The position numbers and the translations under genes are program-made. Shown here one piece after another: positions 28,805 through 38,295 of a DNA stretch of 64,000 nucleotides. How positions within the stretch are numbered: the stretch's first letter is position 1; each line of letters begins with the position of its first letter. The notes under the pieces are model-generated. The model worked only from the letters and a program-made list of their open reading frames with translations, had not been told where the DNA came from and did not search any database. Source of the DNA: Limnobacter parvus (lineage in GTDB: Bacteria > Pseudomonadota > Gammaproteobacteria > Burkholderiales > Burkholderiaceae_B); contig NZ_JANKHG010000016.1 in NCBI RefSeq assembly GCF_024623725.1, positions 1-64,000 on the forward strand. Reading direction: 5' to 3'.

Positions 28805-31561
28805 ATGATCACAGACACTCTAAAAAAGCTTTTTGGCAGCCGCAATGAACGGTTACTGAAAACCTATCGTAAAACCGTTAACCAGATCAACGCACTTGAG
28901 CCTGCCATTCAGGCACTGAGTGACGAAGCCCTGCGCGCAAAAACCCTCGAGTTCAAGGAACGCTTGGGCAATGGCGAGGCGCTGGACGATTTGTTGCCTG
29001 AAGCCTTCGCCGTAGTCCGCGAGGCCAGTGTTCGGGTGTTTGGCATGCGGCACTTCGATGTGCAGTTGATTGGTGGCATGGCGCTGCACCAAGGCAAAAT
29101 TTCTGAAATGCGTACTGGCGAAGGCAAAACCTTGGTTGCGACCTTGCCCGCCTATTTGAACGCGCTCGAGGGCAAAGGTGTTCACGTGATCACCGTGAAC
29201 GATTACCTGGCCTCGCGAGATGCTGCCTGGATGGGCAAGCTGTATACCTTCCTTGGCTTGTCTGTGGGGTGCAATCTGTCCCGCATGCCGCACGATCAAA
29301 AACAGGCTGCTTATGGGTCTGACATTACTTACGGCACCAACAATGAGTTTGGTTTTGATTACCTGCGTGACAACATGGTGTACAGCGTTGGCGAGCGTGT
29401 ACAGCGTGGCTTGAACTACGCCATCGTGGATGAAGTGGATTCGATCTTGATCGACGAGGCGCGAACGCCCCTGATCATCTCGGGCCAGGCCGATGACCAC
29501 ACCGAAATGTATCGCCAGCTTGATGGCTTGCCCAAGCAACTTGTGCGCATGGCCAGCGAGCAAAAGCCGGGTGAGGAAGAAATTCCTGGCGACTTCTTCG
29601 TGGATGAAAAAGGGCACCAGATTCAGATGAGTGAAGCTGGCCATGAAAAGGCTGAACAAATTCTGAGCCAGATGGGCTTGTTGCCGGAAGGCGCCAGCCT
29701 TTACGACGCAGCCAATATTTCCCTGATGCACCATGTGATGGCAGCCCTGCGTGCCCACAACCTGTTTCACAAAGACCAGCATTATGTAGTTCAAAATGGT
29801 GAAGTGATAATCGTGGACGAGTTCACAGGTCGCCTGATGCCGGGGCGCCGTTGGTCCGATGGCTTGCACCAGGCGGTGGAAGCCAAGGAAGGTGTGCGTA
29901 TTCAGGCCGAAAACCAGACATTGGCCTCGATCACATTTCAGAACTACTTCCGCATGTACAAAAAGTTGTCAGGTATGACGGGTACAGCCGACACGGAGGC
30001 GTTTGAATTTCAGTCCATTTATGGTCTGGAAACGGTGATCATTCCAACACATCGACCGGTTTCGCGCAAAGACGCTCAAGACAAAATTTACAAAAGCGCA
30101 CGCGAAAAGTACAACGCAATTCTCGAAGACATCAAAGACTGCTACGAGCGCGGCCAGCCTGTGCTGGTGGGTACTACATCGATTGAAAATTCGGAATTGA
30201 TCGCTTCTTTCCTTGAAAAAGAAAAGCTGCCCCACAACGTGTTGAACGCCAAGCAGCATGAGCGCGAAGCCGAGATCGTGGCCCAGGCTGGTCGCCCCAA
30301 AGCCATTACCATTGCCACGAACATGGCGGGCCGTGGCACCGACATTGTGCTGGGTGGCAACCTGGAGCGTGAACTGGCGGGCATTGAGAACAATGCCGAG
30401 ATAGATGCAACCGCAAAGCCTGGCTTGATTGAAAAAGCCCGTGCAGAGTGGAAGTTGCGCAATCAGGAAGTGTTGGCAGCCGGTGGTTTGCACATTATTG
30501 GCTGCGAACGCCATGAGAGCCGACGCATTGACAACCAGTTGCGTGGCCGCGCTGGCCGGCAGGGTGATGCGGGTTCATCGCGTTTCTACTTGTCCATGGA
30601 AGACCAATTGCTGCGAATTTTCGCAGGAGACCGGGTGCGGGCCATCATGGAACGCCTGAAGTTGCCTGAAGGTGAGGCGATTGAGGCGGGGATTGTTTCC
30701 CGGTCCATCGAATCTGCACAGCGCAAAGTGGAAGGGCGCAACTTCGACATTCGCAAGCAGTTGCTTGAGTATGATGATGTGTCGAACGAACAGCGCAAAA
30801 TCATCTATTCGCAGCGCAATGAAATTCTGGAATCAGCCGAAATCCGGGAAACCATTGGCAATTTGCGCCATGGTGCCCTTGAGGCAGTGTTCCGTGAATA
30901 TGTGCCAGAAGAATCGGTTGAAGAGCAGTGGGACCTGGAAGGTGTTGAAAAGGTGCTTTCCAATGAGTACCAACTCGAGGCGCCGCTTCGCAAATGGCTG
31001 GAAGACGACGCCAAAAGTTCCGACGAAGATTTCTTGAAGCGCATTCTTGAAATTGCAAACGAAACCTATGACGCCAAGGTTCAGCAGGTGGGTTTGGAAT
31101 CCTTCTCAAAATTTGAAAAAACCTTGTTGTTGCAAAGTATCGACACCCACTGGCGTGAACACCTGGCGGCCCTGGATTACCTGCGCCAAGGCATTCACTT
31201 GCGTGGCTACGCCCAGAAAAACCCTAAGCAGGAATACAAGCGCGAGGCATTTGAACTGTTTGGCGCTTTGCTGAATCGGGTTAGAGACGAAGTGGCCAAG
31301 GTGCTGTTGACTGTGCGTGTTCAAACTGCTGAGCAGGTTGAGCAGGCCGAGCAACAAATTGAAAAGCAGGCGGTGTCGCAGCTGGACAAAATTCAGTACC
31401 AGCACCCCGATGCAACTGGCGAAGAAAATACGGAAAGTTTTGATCAAGAAGCAGCAGCGCCCAACGCGCCGCGTCGCGTTAGCGACAAAGTGGGTCGCAA
31501 TGATCCTTGCCCATGTGGGTCCGGAAAGAAATACAAACAATGCCATGGAAAAATTTCCTGA
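28805..31561 (+). CDS. secA: Preprotein translocase ATPase SecA
   Basis: 918 residues. The motor that drives unfolded preproteins through SecYEG. Walker A in [24 protein letters not shown]-like box in [16 protein letters not shown], the preprotein cross-linking region near residues 230-370, helicase motif VI region [16 protein letters not shown], and a C-terminal zinc-binding SecB site [14 protein letters not shown]. Full family length (E. coli 901). The M23 gene lies 100 bases upstream and argJ 36 bases downstream. Confidence 0.98.
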   Translation: MITDTLKKLFGSRNERLLKTYRKTVNQINALEPAIQALSDEALRAKTLEFKERLGNGEALDDLLPEAFAVVREASVRVFGMRHFDVQLIGGMALHQGKISEMRTGEGKTLVATLPAYLNALEGKGVHVITVNDYLASRDAAWMGKLYTFLGLSVGCNLSRMPHDQKQAAYGSDITYGTNNEFGFDYLRDNMVYSVGERVQRGLNYAIVDEVDSILIDEARTPLIISGQADDHTEMYRQLDGLPKQLVRMASEQKPGEEEIPGDFFVDEKGHQIQMSEAGHEKAEQILSQMGLLPEGASLYDAANISLMHHVMAALRAHNLFHKDQHYVVQNGEVIIVDEFTGRLMPGRRWSDGLHQAVEAKEGVRIQAENQTLASITFQNYFRMYKKLSGMTGTADTEAFEFQSIYGLETVIIPTHRPVSRKDAQDKIYKSAREKYNAILEDIKDCYERGQPVLVGTTSIENSELIASFLEKEKLPHNVLNAKQHEREAEIVAQAGRPKAITIATNMAGRGTDIVLGGNLERELAGIENNAEIDATAKPGLIEKARAEWKLRNQEVLAAGGLHIIGCERHESRRIDNQLRGRAGRQGDAGSSRFYLSMEDQLLRIFAGDRVRAIMERLKLPEGEAIEAGIVSRSIESAQRKVEGRNFDIRKQLLEYDDVSNEQRKIIYSQRNEILESAEIRETIGNLRHGALEAVFREYVPEESVEEQWDLEGVEKVLSNEYQLEAPLRKWLEDDAKSSDEDFLKRILEIANETYDAKVQQVGLESFSKFEKTLLLQSIDTHWREHLAALDYLRQGIHLRGYAQKNPKQEYKREAFELFGALLNRVRDEVAKVLLTVRVQTAEQVEQAEQQIEKQAVSQLDKIQYQHPDATGEENTESFDQEAAAPNAPRRVSDKVGRNDPCPCGSGKKYKQCHGKIS

Positions 31562-31597
31562 AATTTTTGAATAGATTGCGCTTAGGAGTCGCCTGAC

Positions 31598-32827
31598 ATG
31601 CCAGTGAATTTGAACGTACCTGCTGCTGAATCCTTGTTTGTTGTTGACGGTCTGGAAATGGGGTACGCCATGGCCCAGATTCGAAAGCCAAACCGAAAGG
31701 ACGTGCTGGTGGTTCGGGTGGCCGAAGGCAGCAGCGTGGCGGGTGTGTTCACCAAAAACCGGTTTTGCGCTGCACCTGTTCAAATTTGCCAAGCCAACTT
31801 GAAAGCGGGCAAGGGTATTCGTGCCCTGGTAGTGAACACAGGTTGCGCCAACGCTGGCACGGGCGAGCGAGGCTTGGCTGATGCGCGCGCAACCACAGCC
31901 AAAGTGGCAGAGCTGCTGGGCGTGCAGGCTGAGCAAATATTGGTGTTTTCAACAGGTGTTATTCTGGAAAACCTGCCCATGGACCGCTTGCTGTTGGGCA
32001 TTAATCAGGCAGTGGCCGGATTGGGCAAGGCCAATTGGCTGGATGCCGCTACCGCCATCATGACAACCGACACTTTGCCCAAGGCCAGTAGCAGCAAATT
32101 GAAAGTCGGTACCGGGGAAATCACGATTACCGGTGTGTCCAAGGGTGCTGGCATGATTCGCCCCAATATGGCGACCATGCTTGGCTATTTGGCCACCGAT
32201 GCTACGATTGCGCAGCCTGTGCTTGAGAAGTGGACCACTGCAATCGCCGATGCATCATTTAACCGCATTACAATTGACGGCGATACATCCACCAACGACA
32301 GTTTTGTAGTAATCGCCACCGGCAAAAGCATGGCAGTGAACATTCAGACGGGCAATGAACCCGAAGCTGCTGCGGTGCTTGAAGCGATGAAAGTCGAGTC
32401 CATCAAACTGGCGCAGGCCATTGTTCGTGATGGTGAGGGCGCGACCAAATTCATCACCGTGAAAGTGGAGCAGGCGGGTACCGAGGAAGAGGCGCTGAAA
32501 GTGGCCTATGCCATTGGTCATTCACCTTTGGTGAAAACCGCGTTCTTCGCTTCTGACCCCAATTTGGGCCGAATTCTGGCGGCGGTGGGTTATGCAGGCA
32601 TTGAAGATTTGGACCAAACCAAAATTCAACTGTATTTAGGCGATGTATATGTAGCGCAGAATGGTGGCCGCCACCCCGATTACCGCGAAGAACAAGGCCA
32701 GGCCGTGATGAATGATGCGGAAATTACCGTGCGGGTTCAGCTGGGGCGCGGTATTGCCAGCACCACTGTGTGGACCACCGATTTTTCGCACGAATACGTC
32801 ACCATCAACGCGGACTACCGCAGTTAA
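31598..32827 (+). CDS. argJ: Bifunctional ornithine acetyltransferase / N-acetylglutamate synthase
   Basis: 409 residues. It moves the acetyl group from N-acetylornithine to glutamate in the cyclic arginine pathway. The self-cleavage site with nucleophilic Thr is visible in [21 protein letters not shown]; other marks are [34 protein letters not shown] and [15 protein letters not shown]. The protein processes itself into two chains. Whether it is mono- or bifunctional cannot be read from sequence. Same strand as secA. Confidence 0.95.
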   Translation: MPVNLNVPAAESLFVVDGLEMGYAMAQIRKPNRKDVLVVRVAEGSSVAGVFTKNRFCAAPVQICQANLKAGKGIRALVVNTGCANAGTGERGLADARATTAKVAELLGVQAEQILVFSTGVILENLPMDRLLLGINQAVAGLGKANWLDAATAIMTTDTLPKASSSKLKVGTGEITITGVSKGAGMIRPNMATMLGYLATDATIAQPVLEKWTTAIADASFNRITIDGDTSTNDSFVVIATGKSMAVNIQTGNEPEAAAVLEAMKVESIKLAQAIVRDGEGATKFITVKVEQAGTEEEALKVAYAIGHSPLVKTAFFASDPNLGRILAAVGYAGIEDLDQTKIQLYLGDVYVAQNGGRHPDYREEQGQAVMNDAEITVRVQLGRGIASTTVWTTDFSHEYVTINADYRS

Positions 32828-32845
32828 ATTGCGGGCGGCGCATTC

Positions 32846-33712
32846 ATGAGCACCCAGCACGATCAGGGCAAAGCCATTCTGGAGCAACTGGCCCGCATTG
32901 CGCAGGCCTTGGAGCAAGGGGTGATGAAAGCCCCCACCAACTGGAATGCCTCCACCGCATTTCGCCTGCACCACCGTGCAGGGCAATTGCGCCTAGAGCC
33001 AGTAAAAACCGTTGAATCGCTGGACGCCGCCGTGTTGAAAAACATCGGCCCCCAGCTTGATAAGGTCGATCAAAACACCCACCAATTTGTAAAAGGCCTG
33101 CCTGCCAACAATGTGTTACTAACCGGCGCACGCGGCACCGGCAAATCAAGTTTGGTGCGCGCCATGCTTAGTCGCTATGCGCCACAAGGCTTGCGCTTGA
33201 TCGAAGTGGACAAAACCGATTTGCTGTTTCTGCAAGACGTGGTCGATTTGGTTAATGGTCGCCCGGAGCGCTTCATCGTGTTCTGCGATGACCTTTCCTT
33301 CGAAGATGGCGAGCCCGGCTACAAAGCCCTGAAAAGCGTGCTGGACGGTTCCATCGCAGGTACTTCCGACAATGTACTGATTTACGCCACCTCCAACCGC
33401 CGCCATTTGCTGCCGCAAATGATGAAAGACAATCTTCAGACCCAGCACCTGGACAATGGCGAAATTCGCCCGGCCGAGGGCATTGAGGAAAAGGTGTCTT
33501 TGTCAGATCGTTTTGGCGTGTGGGTGTCCTTTCATGCCTTCAACCAGGACGAATACCTGGCTGCCGTGCAAGTGTGGCTGGAACACTTCAACATGCCCTT
33601 CACGGATGAAGCTCGGCACATCGCCTTGCGTTGGACGATTGAGCGGGGCAGCCGCAGCGGCCGCCTAGCTTATCAGTTTGCCAAGCATTGGGCTGGCTCC
33701 AAAGGCCTGTAG
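32846..33712 (+). CDS. DUF815 family AAA-type ATPase
   Basis: 288 residues. Walker A is LLTGARGTGKSSLVRAML and Walker B FIVFCDDLSFE; ATSNRRHLLPQMM looks like sensor 1, and SLSDRFGVWVSFH follows. This matches DUF815 (PF05673), a proteobacterial AAA family of unknown task. It lies between argJ and the Nudix gene, as in many Burkholderiales, and overlaps neither in a telling way. No partner suggests a substrate. Confidence 0.85.
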   Translation: MSTQHDQGKAILEQLARIAQALEQGVMKAPTNWNASTAFRLHHRAGQLRLEPVKTVESLDAAVLKNIGPQLDKVDQNTHQFVKGLPANNVLLTGARGTGKSSLVRAMLSRYAPQGLRLIEVDKTDLLFLQDVVDLVNGRPERFIVFCDDLSFEDGEPGYKALKSVLDGSIAGTSDNVLIYATSNRRHLLPQMMKDNLQTQHLDNGEIRPAEGIEEKVSLSDRFGVWVSFHAFNQDEYLAAVQVWLEHFNMPFTDEARHIALRWTIERGSRSGRLAYQFAKHWAGSKGL

Positions 33713-33719
33713 AACTTTC

Positions 33720-34703
33720 GTGACTTCCCATTTGAAACCCCGTATTGATGTTGCAGTGGCTGTGGTATTCAACTCCGCAGGCCAAGTACTTTGGGGGTGC
33801 CGCCCTGAGGGCAAGCCATATGCAGGCTACTGGGAGTTTCCGGGTGGAAAAGTGGAATCCGATGAAACCGTTTGGCAGGCCTTGGTTCGTGAGCTCAAAG
33901 AGGAGCTTGATATTACGGCCCGCGAAGGTGGTCCGTGGTTTCGGATTGAACACGATTACGAGCATGCCAATGTGCGCCTGCACCTTTATCGCGTCTGGGC
34001 ATTTGAGGGCACGCCAAAATCGCTGGAGCAACAGGCATTCACTTGGGCCAGCCTGGACAGTTCAGATCTTTCCCCTATTTTGCCCGCCACCGCCCCTTTG
34101 TTGCCCAAGCTGGCGCAGCCCACCGTGATGGCGCTAAGCAATTACGAAGCGGGTTTTGATGCCTGTGCCAATCGGCTTGAACAAGCCTTACGAAGAATTC
34201 ACGCTCCGGTTTATGTGCAGTTGCGAGAGAAGACGCTGACCGGAGAGGCGCTGATTCGTGCATTTGAGCATTGCTATGGCCTGTGTCAGGAAACCGGGCA
34301 GGCCATGCTATTGAATTCTGCAACCTGGATGAGTCTCCAGGTGTATCTAGATGCGCTGCCATGTCCGCTGCATTTAACAGAACCACATCTGTTGGCAGGT
34401 GATTTTTCAAACTTGCAGTGCGCGGGGGCTTCTGTGCACAGTGCTGAATCGCTTGATGCGGCGTTTAATCGAGGTTTAAGTTATGCAGTGTTGGGTGCCG
34501 TAAAGCAGACAATGTCGCATCCTGGACAACCCGGTTTGGGTTGGGAGACCTTCCAAAATATTGCGGTAAATTCCCGCCTGCCGGTGTTTGCGATCGGTGG
34601 CCTGAGTCTGGCTGATAATGACGAAGCACGAAGGCACGGAGCACACGGCATGGCCATGCTGAGTCAGTTTGACGTCAAAGCTTTTAAAGATTGCACAATC
34701 TGA
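33720..34703 (+). CDS. Nudix hydrolase fused to a thiamine phosphate synthase-like domain
   Basis: About 327 residues from GTG 33720, eight bases after the DUF815 stop; an in-frame start further upstream lies inside that gene. Residues 1-130 are a MutT-type Nudix domain with the full box GGKVESDETVWQALVRELKEELDI, read here in two parts around the catalytic REL..EEL. Residues about 150-327 resemble ThiE/TenI barrels (PVYVQLREK, VFAIGGLSLADNDEARRHGAHGMAM). The first half should clean up 8-oxo-dGTP; the second half may be a degenerate or regulatory barrel. This fusion is known in proteobacteria. Its end converges with zapD. Confidence 0.88.
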   Translation: MTSHLKPRIDVAVAVVFNSAGQVLWGCRPEGKPYAGYWEFPGGKVESDETVWQALVRELKEELDITAREGGPWFRIEHDYEHANVRLHLYRVWAFEGTPKSLEQQAFTWASLDSSDLSPILPATAPLLPKLAQPTVMALSNYEAGFDACANRLEQALRRIHAPVYVQLREKTLTGEALIRAFEHCYGLCQETGQAMLLNSATWMSLQVYLDALPCPLHLTEPHLLAGDFSNLQCAGASVHSAESLDAAFNRGLSYAVLGAVKQTMSHPGQPGLGWETFQNIAVNSRLPVFAIGGLSLADNDEARRHGAHGMAMLSQFDVKAFKDCTI

Positions 34704-35493
34704 TTTTGAAAGACATGGGCTCGAGATATGGGTTGTTTTTACTCACCCCGTTCGCGTTCGGAATGTTGAACCGAATCCAAAGCATGTATTTGTTGGCACT
34801 GAATTCAGGTACCACTTCCAGCTCGCTGGGTACGTCTACCCGAAGCAACTGAAAGGTTTTGCCACTCATCTGCTGGGTGTAATTGCCTTGCTCAGCAGTC
34901 ACCATGTTGACTTCCCCGCTGTGACGAAGAATTTTTAGCACCAACGCAATCGCCCGAGCCAGTGGGCGCATGGGTTCAAACCAGGTTTCAATATCGACAC
35001 GGCGAGCTTGCGCGGTTCGTGATTGCCAACGGTGATAGCCGGGCAAGTCAAATTCACAGACCCCACCCGGGATGGTGCAGCGGCTGCGAATGATCATCAG
35101 AAATTCATTGTCACGGAGGTGATATCCCAAGCGACCGTTGCACTGGTTCAATTGCGTTGCGGTGGAGTCGATGCTGGAAAGTGTTTCTTCCAGCATGATG
35201 CGATCTACGCCTGGGTGACCACGAAATTGGACAAGCGATGCGCGTTGACGATCCAGTTCCTGCAGCAGATCACTTTTCAAGTCTGCACGGGAACCCACCT
35301 CAATGATTTCAAACAAGGTTAAAAGCGCGGTGTGGTGGTCCAGCCGGTGATCTTGACCCACAAAGAAAAGAAATTTCGCAAACAAGTCCTCGAGACGCAG
35401 CAGCGTGCGAATTCTCTCGTTGAGTGGAAACTCGTAGGTGGTGATTTGGGTGACCGGGTTAGAGGTCTGTTGTCCGTCTGTTACTTGAGTCAC
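34684..35493 (-). CDS. zapD: Cell division protein ZapD (DUF1342)
   Basis: About 269 residues. ZapD bundles FtsZ filaments by binding the FtsZ C-terminal peptide. The family opening YEFPLNERIRTLLRLEDLF is unmistakable, followed by the helical bundle (residues about 40-140) and a C-terminal beta domain (MSGKTFQLLRVDVPSELEVVPEFSANKYMLWIRF). The start is uncertain: the frame is open to a TTG at 35556, GTG 35493 is nearer the family start, and neither has a clear ribosome site. Its 3' end overlaps the Nudix gene by 20 bases. YacG, its frequent neighbour, is absent. Confidence 0.9.
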   Translation of the reverse strand: MTQVTDGQQTSNPVTQITTYEFPLNERIRTLLRLEDLFAKFLFFVGQDHRLDHHTALLTLFEIIEVGSRADLKSDLLQELDRQRASLVQFRGHPGVDRIMLEETLSSIDSTATQLNQCNGRLGYHLRDNEFLMIIRSRCTIPGGVCEFDLPGYHRWQSRTAQARRVDIETWFEPMRPLARAIALVLKILRHSGEVNMVTAEQGNYTQQMSGKTFQLLRVDVPSELEVVPEFSANKYMLWIRFNIPNANGVSKNNPYLEPMSFKIRLCNL

Positions 35494-35565
35494 CGAGTGA
35501 TCGCAATAAAAAGCTACGCCAAACGTGATTGTGGCGCACCTGTGGTTTTCATGCAAATAGCGAGC

Positions 35566-36210
35566 TCATTTTTGTGCTTTTTTTATTATTTTCCGGTGCA
35601 AAAAGTCGATTTTCTCGATCAGTTCAGTTATGCCTTGCGTGTTTTCGATCACGTGGTCGGCTCCCTCAATTCGAACACTTCTGCTGGCTTGGTTGTTGAT
35701 AACAGCCAGCACCTGTTCTTCAGTCCAGTTGTTTCTTTGTATCACCCTGCGCACCTGTTGTTCGATTGGACAATCCACAACAACAATTTCATCCATCAGC
35801 TCATTCCAGCCACCTTTCTCAAACAACAATGGCACCACGATCAGAAAATAATTGGGCGCGCCTTGGTCAAGCCGGTTTTGCACTGACTCACGGATCAGGG
35901 GGTGTAGAATTTTTTCAAGAATAACGCGTTGATCAGGGTTCTTAAATACCAAGCCACGCATGTAATTGCGGTTCATGCTGCCGTCGGCGTTAACAGCCGC
36001 GTCGCCAAACGCGGTTCTGATTGAGGGAATGGCCAGCCCATCTGGCTGGGTCAGGCTGTGCGCGATTTCATCGGTGTCAATCACTGTTGCGCCGAGTTCA
36101 TGCAAGCGGTTAGACACCGCTGTTTTACCTGAGCCGATGCCACCGGTTAAACCAACCACCCATTGAACCGGTTTTCGAAGGGTTTGCCTCATGGCTGGGT
36201 TCAAATCCAT
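35566..36210 (-). CDS. coaE: Dephospho-CoA kinase
   Basis: 214 residues; ATG 36210 or the in-frame ATG 36192. It carries out the last step of coenzyme A synthesis. P-loop VGLTGGIGSGKTAVSNRL, then ATVIDTDEIAH with the substrate-site Asp, HPLIRE, and VVVDCPIEQQVRRVIQRN with the lid arginines. Family-typical length. The start overlaps the pilD 3' end by ten bases, and zapD follows, the usual pilD-coaE-zapD chain. Confidence 0.95.
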   Translation of the reverse strand: MDLNPAMRQTLRKPVQWVVGLTGGIGSGKTAVSNRLHELGATVIDTDEIAHSLTQPDGLAIPSIRTAFGDAAVNADGSMNRNYMRGLVFKNPDQRVILEKILHPLIRESVQNRLDQGAPNYFLIVVPLLFEKGGWNELMDEIVVVDCPIEQQVRRVIQRNNWTEEQVLAVINNQASRSVRIEGADHVIENTQGITELIEKIDFLHRKIIKKAQK

Positions 36211-37010
36211 TTCGCGAGATCAAATCCTGCCATTGATGCCAATGCGCCCATCACAAGACAAGGGCCAAATGGGAAGGCATCGGTTTTTTTCTTTCCCCGT
36301 ATGGATTGAATGATTAATCCAAACACAACGCCGGAAACAGAAGCAAACAACACCACACTGAAAAGGGAGGTAATCCCAAGCCATGCGCCGATGGCGGCCA
36401 GTAGTTTGAAGTCGCCATATCCCATGCCTTCCTTGCCTGTGGCAAGTTTAAACAGTTGGTAAATCAACCACAGCATGGAGTACCCCAATGCTGCGCCAGA
36501 AACGGCACTTGCCAATGGCACTGTTTCGGTAACCATGTTGAACAGCAACCCAGCCCACAGCAGCGGCAGCGTAATGCTGTCAGGCAGCAAATAGGTGTCC
36601 AGGTCTATTACCGCCAACACCAACAGCGAGGCGGTGAATCCCATCAGTGCCAATGCAACCACTCCTGGCGGGTAGTGGTATGCCACGGTTAGAAACAACG
36701 CGGCGCAGAGCAGTTCGATAATGGGGTAACGCAGCGAGACATCGCTGTGGCAATGCCCACATTTGCCACGTAGCAGCAAGTACGACAACACAGGAATATT
36801 GTGCCAGGCCTTCAGCGGTGTTTTGCAGGCTGGGCAATGCGATGCTGGGAGGAACAAACTAAATCCAGGCAGCTCTTCTGGCTCCCGACCTTGCGCCTCG
36901 GCAAGGTCTGCATCCCAAGCCCGTTGCATCATAATGGGCAAGCGGTGGGCCACCACATTCAGCAGCGAGCCTATGCACAGGCCAAGCAAGGCACTAAAGA
37001 TCAGCCACAT
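36201..37010 (-). CDS. pilD: Type IV prepilin peptidase / N-methyltransferase
   Basis: 269 residues from ATG 37010; a TTG at 37040, overlapping the pilC stop, is an alternative. A polytopic membrane aspartyl protease that cuts and methylates type IV pilins and pseudopilins. The cytosolic zinc-binding loop has paired CxxC motifs (CPACKTPL and CGHCHSD). Catalytic Asp residues lie in AVIDLDTYLLPD and in the GxGD motif GMGYGDFKLLA. Same-strand neighbours pilC and pilB give the pilus-assembly context. Confidence 0.94.
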   Translation of the reverse strand: MWLIFSALLGLCIGSLLNVVAHRLPIMMQRAWDADLAEAQGREPEELPGFSLFLPASHCPACKTPLKAWHNIPVLSYLLLRGKCGHCHSDVSLRYPIIELLCAALFLTVAYHYPPGVVALALMGFTASLLVLAVIDLDTYLLPDSITLPLLWAGLLFNMVTETVPLASAVSGAALGYSMLWLIYQLFKLATGKEGMGYGDFKLLAAIGAWLGITSLFSVVLFASVSGVVFGLIIQSIRGKKKTDAFPFGPCLVMGALASMAGFDLAKWI

Positions 37011-37036
37011 GGACGGCTCAAGGTTGCTCAGAGTAA

Positions 37037-38284
37037 TCAAACAATTCCCCCCATGTTGAAAATTGGCATGTACATGCCGACAATCAGCACCCCAACCAAC
37101 ACGCCAATGACACACATGATCATTGGCTCCATCACTGTGGAAAGCGTGTCGACTTTGTCGTCCAGATTGATTTCGTATTGATTGGCAAGCCGCTCAAGCA
37201 TAGCGTCCATTCGGCCCGATTCTTCACCGATCCGGATCATTTGAACGGATTCTGCGGGAAATATTTTTTGTGCTTCCATGCTGTCGGACACGCGCGCTCC
37301 GGAAGCCACGGCTTGCCGAACCTCGAGGGTAGCATCTTGAAAAGAGCGAATTTGGGATACGCTGGCCACTGATTCCAGTGCCGATGTAATGGGAACGCCG
37401 GAAGCGCTCAGCGTGGCGAATGTTCGAGTCCACCGTGCATGCACAGCGGTGCGCATCAGGTCACCAAGTAGTGGTATTCGCAGCATGAGCACATCCAGGG
37501 AGTTTCTTAACTTGAGGCTTCGACGGTAGCTTTGTATCAGGCTGTATACAGCAAGCGCCATAACACCCAACAACATCAAACCGTTGTTTTGAAGAAAATC
37601 AGAAGCGGCCAGCAATGCCAAGGTCAATAGGGGAAGTTCTGCCTCGAACTGCGCGTAGATGGATTTGAATGAGGGCAATACAAACAGCAACATGCCCACA
37701 GTAACGGCAACGGCAACCAACACCACGATTGAAGGATAGACCATGGCTTTGCGCACCTTTTGGCGAATGCGCAAGGTTTTTTCGGTGTGGGTAGCCAGGC
37801 GATCCAATGCTGTGTCAAGTTCGCCGGCATTCTCACCGGCCGCCAGGGTGTTGCAGAACAGGTTGTCGAAGCAGCGGGGGTGTTTGCGCATGGCATCGCT
37901 TAGTTTCAAGCCACTTTCAACGTCGGCCCGAATGGCGCGCACCACGGTTTGCATATTGCGTTTTGATTTGCTGGTCATGCCGCCTGAAATTAAACCCAGG
38001 CTTTGCCCCAAAGGCACACCCGATTGAATCATGACCGCCAGTTGCCGTACAAACGAAGCGACTACCGCGAGGGAAATTTTAACGCCCGTGTGAGATTTGG
38101 CTTTTTTCAGTGACACAGCTTTCACACCCTGGCGTGAAAGCTGAAATCGCGCATGGTCGATTGATTTTGCGCGGATTTCGCCAGTTCTTGCTTTTTTCGT
38201 GATTCCTTTGGATTTCTCGGTCCAAAGAAACAACAAGTCACCAGAGGAAGCTTTGTCTCTCAGGTTTACATTCATTGCGCGCAC
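37037..38284 (-). CDS. pilC: Type IV pilus inner-membrane platform protein
   Basis: 415 residues (the fourth codon is a second Met). Two T2SS-F domains: the first around residues 70-200 (VASFVRQLAVMIQSGVPLGQS), the second around 275-400 (WTRTFATLSASGVPITSALE), separated by membrane segments, with a last helix near MCVIGVLVGVLIVGMYMPIF. It anchors the PilB ATPase and drives pilus polymerisation. It sits 12 bases downstream of pilB. The pilin genes are not in the window. Confidence 0.94.
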   Translation of the reverse strand: MRAMNVNLRDKASSGDLLFLWTEKSKGITKKARTGEIRAKSIDHARFQLSRQGVKAVSLKKAKSHTGVKISLAVVASFVRQLAVMIQSGVPLGQSLGLISGGMTSKSKRNMQTVVRAIRADVESGLKLSDAMRKHPRCFDNLFCNTLAAGENAGELDTALDRLATHTEKTLRIRQKVRKAMVYPSIVVLVAVAVTVGMLLFVLPSFKSIYAQFEAELPLLTLALLAASDFLQNNGLMLLGVMALAVYSLIQSYRRSLKLRNSLDVLMLRIPLLGDLMRTAVHARWTRTFATLSASGVPITSALESVASVSQIRSFQDATLEVRQAVASGARVSDSMEAQKIFPAESVQMIRIGEESGRMDAMLERLANQYEINLDDKVDTLSTVMEPMIMCVIGVLVGVLIVGMYMPIFNMGGIV

Positions 38285-38295
38285 CCACGGTCAGT

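Noticed and set aside
28853-29869. 338-codon minus-strand frame
   Set aside because: Antisense shadow of secA with no domain or start signal.
34684-35556. TTG 35556 as the zapD start
   Set aside because: No ribosome site and it adds 21 residues absent from the family; GTG 35493 is nearer the family start, though also uncertain.
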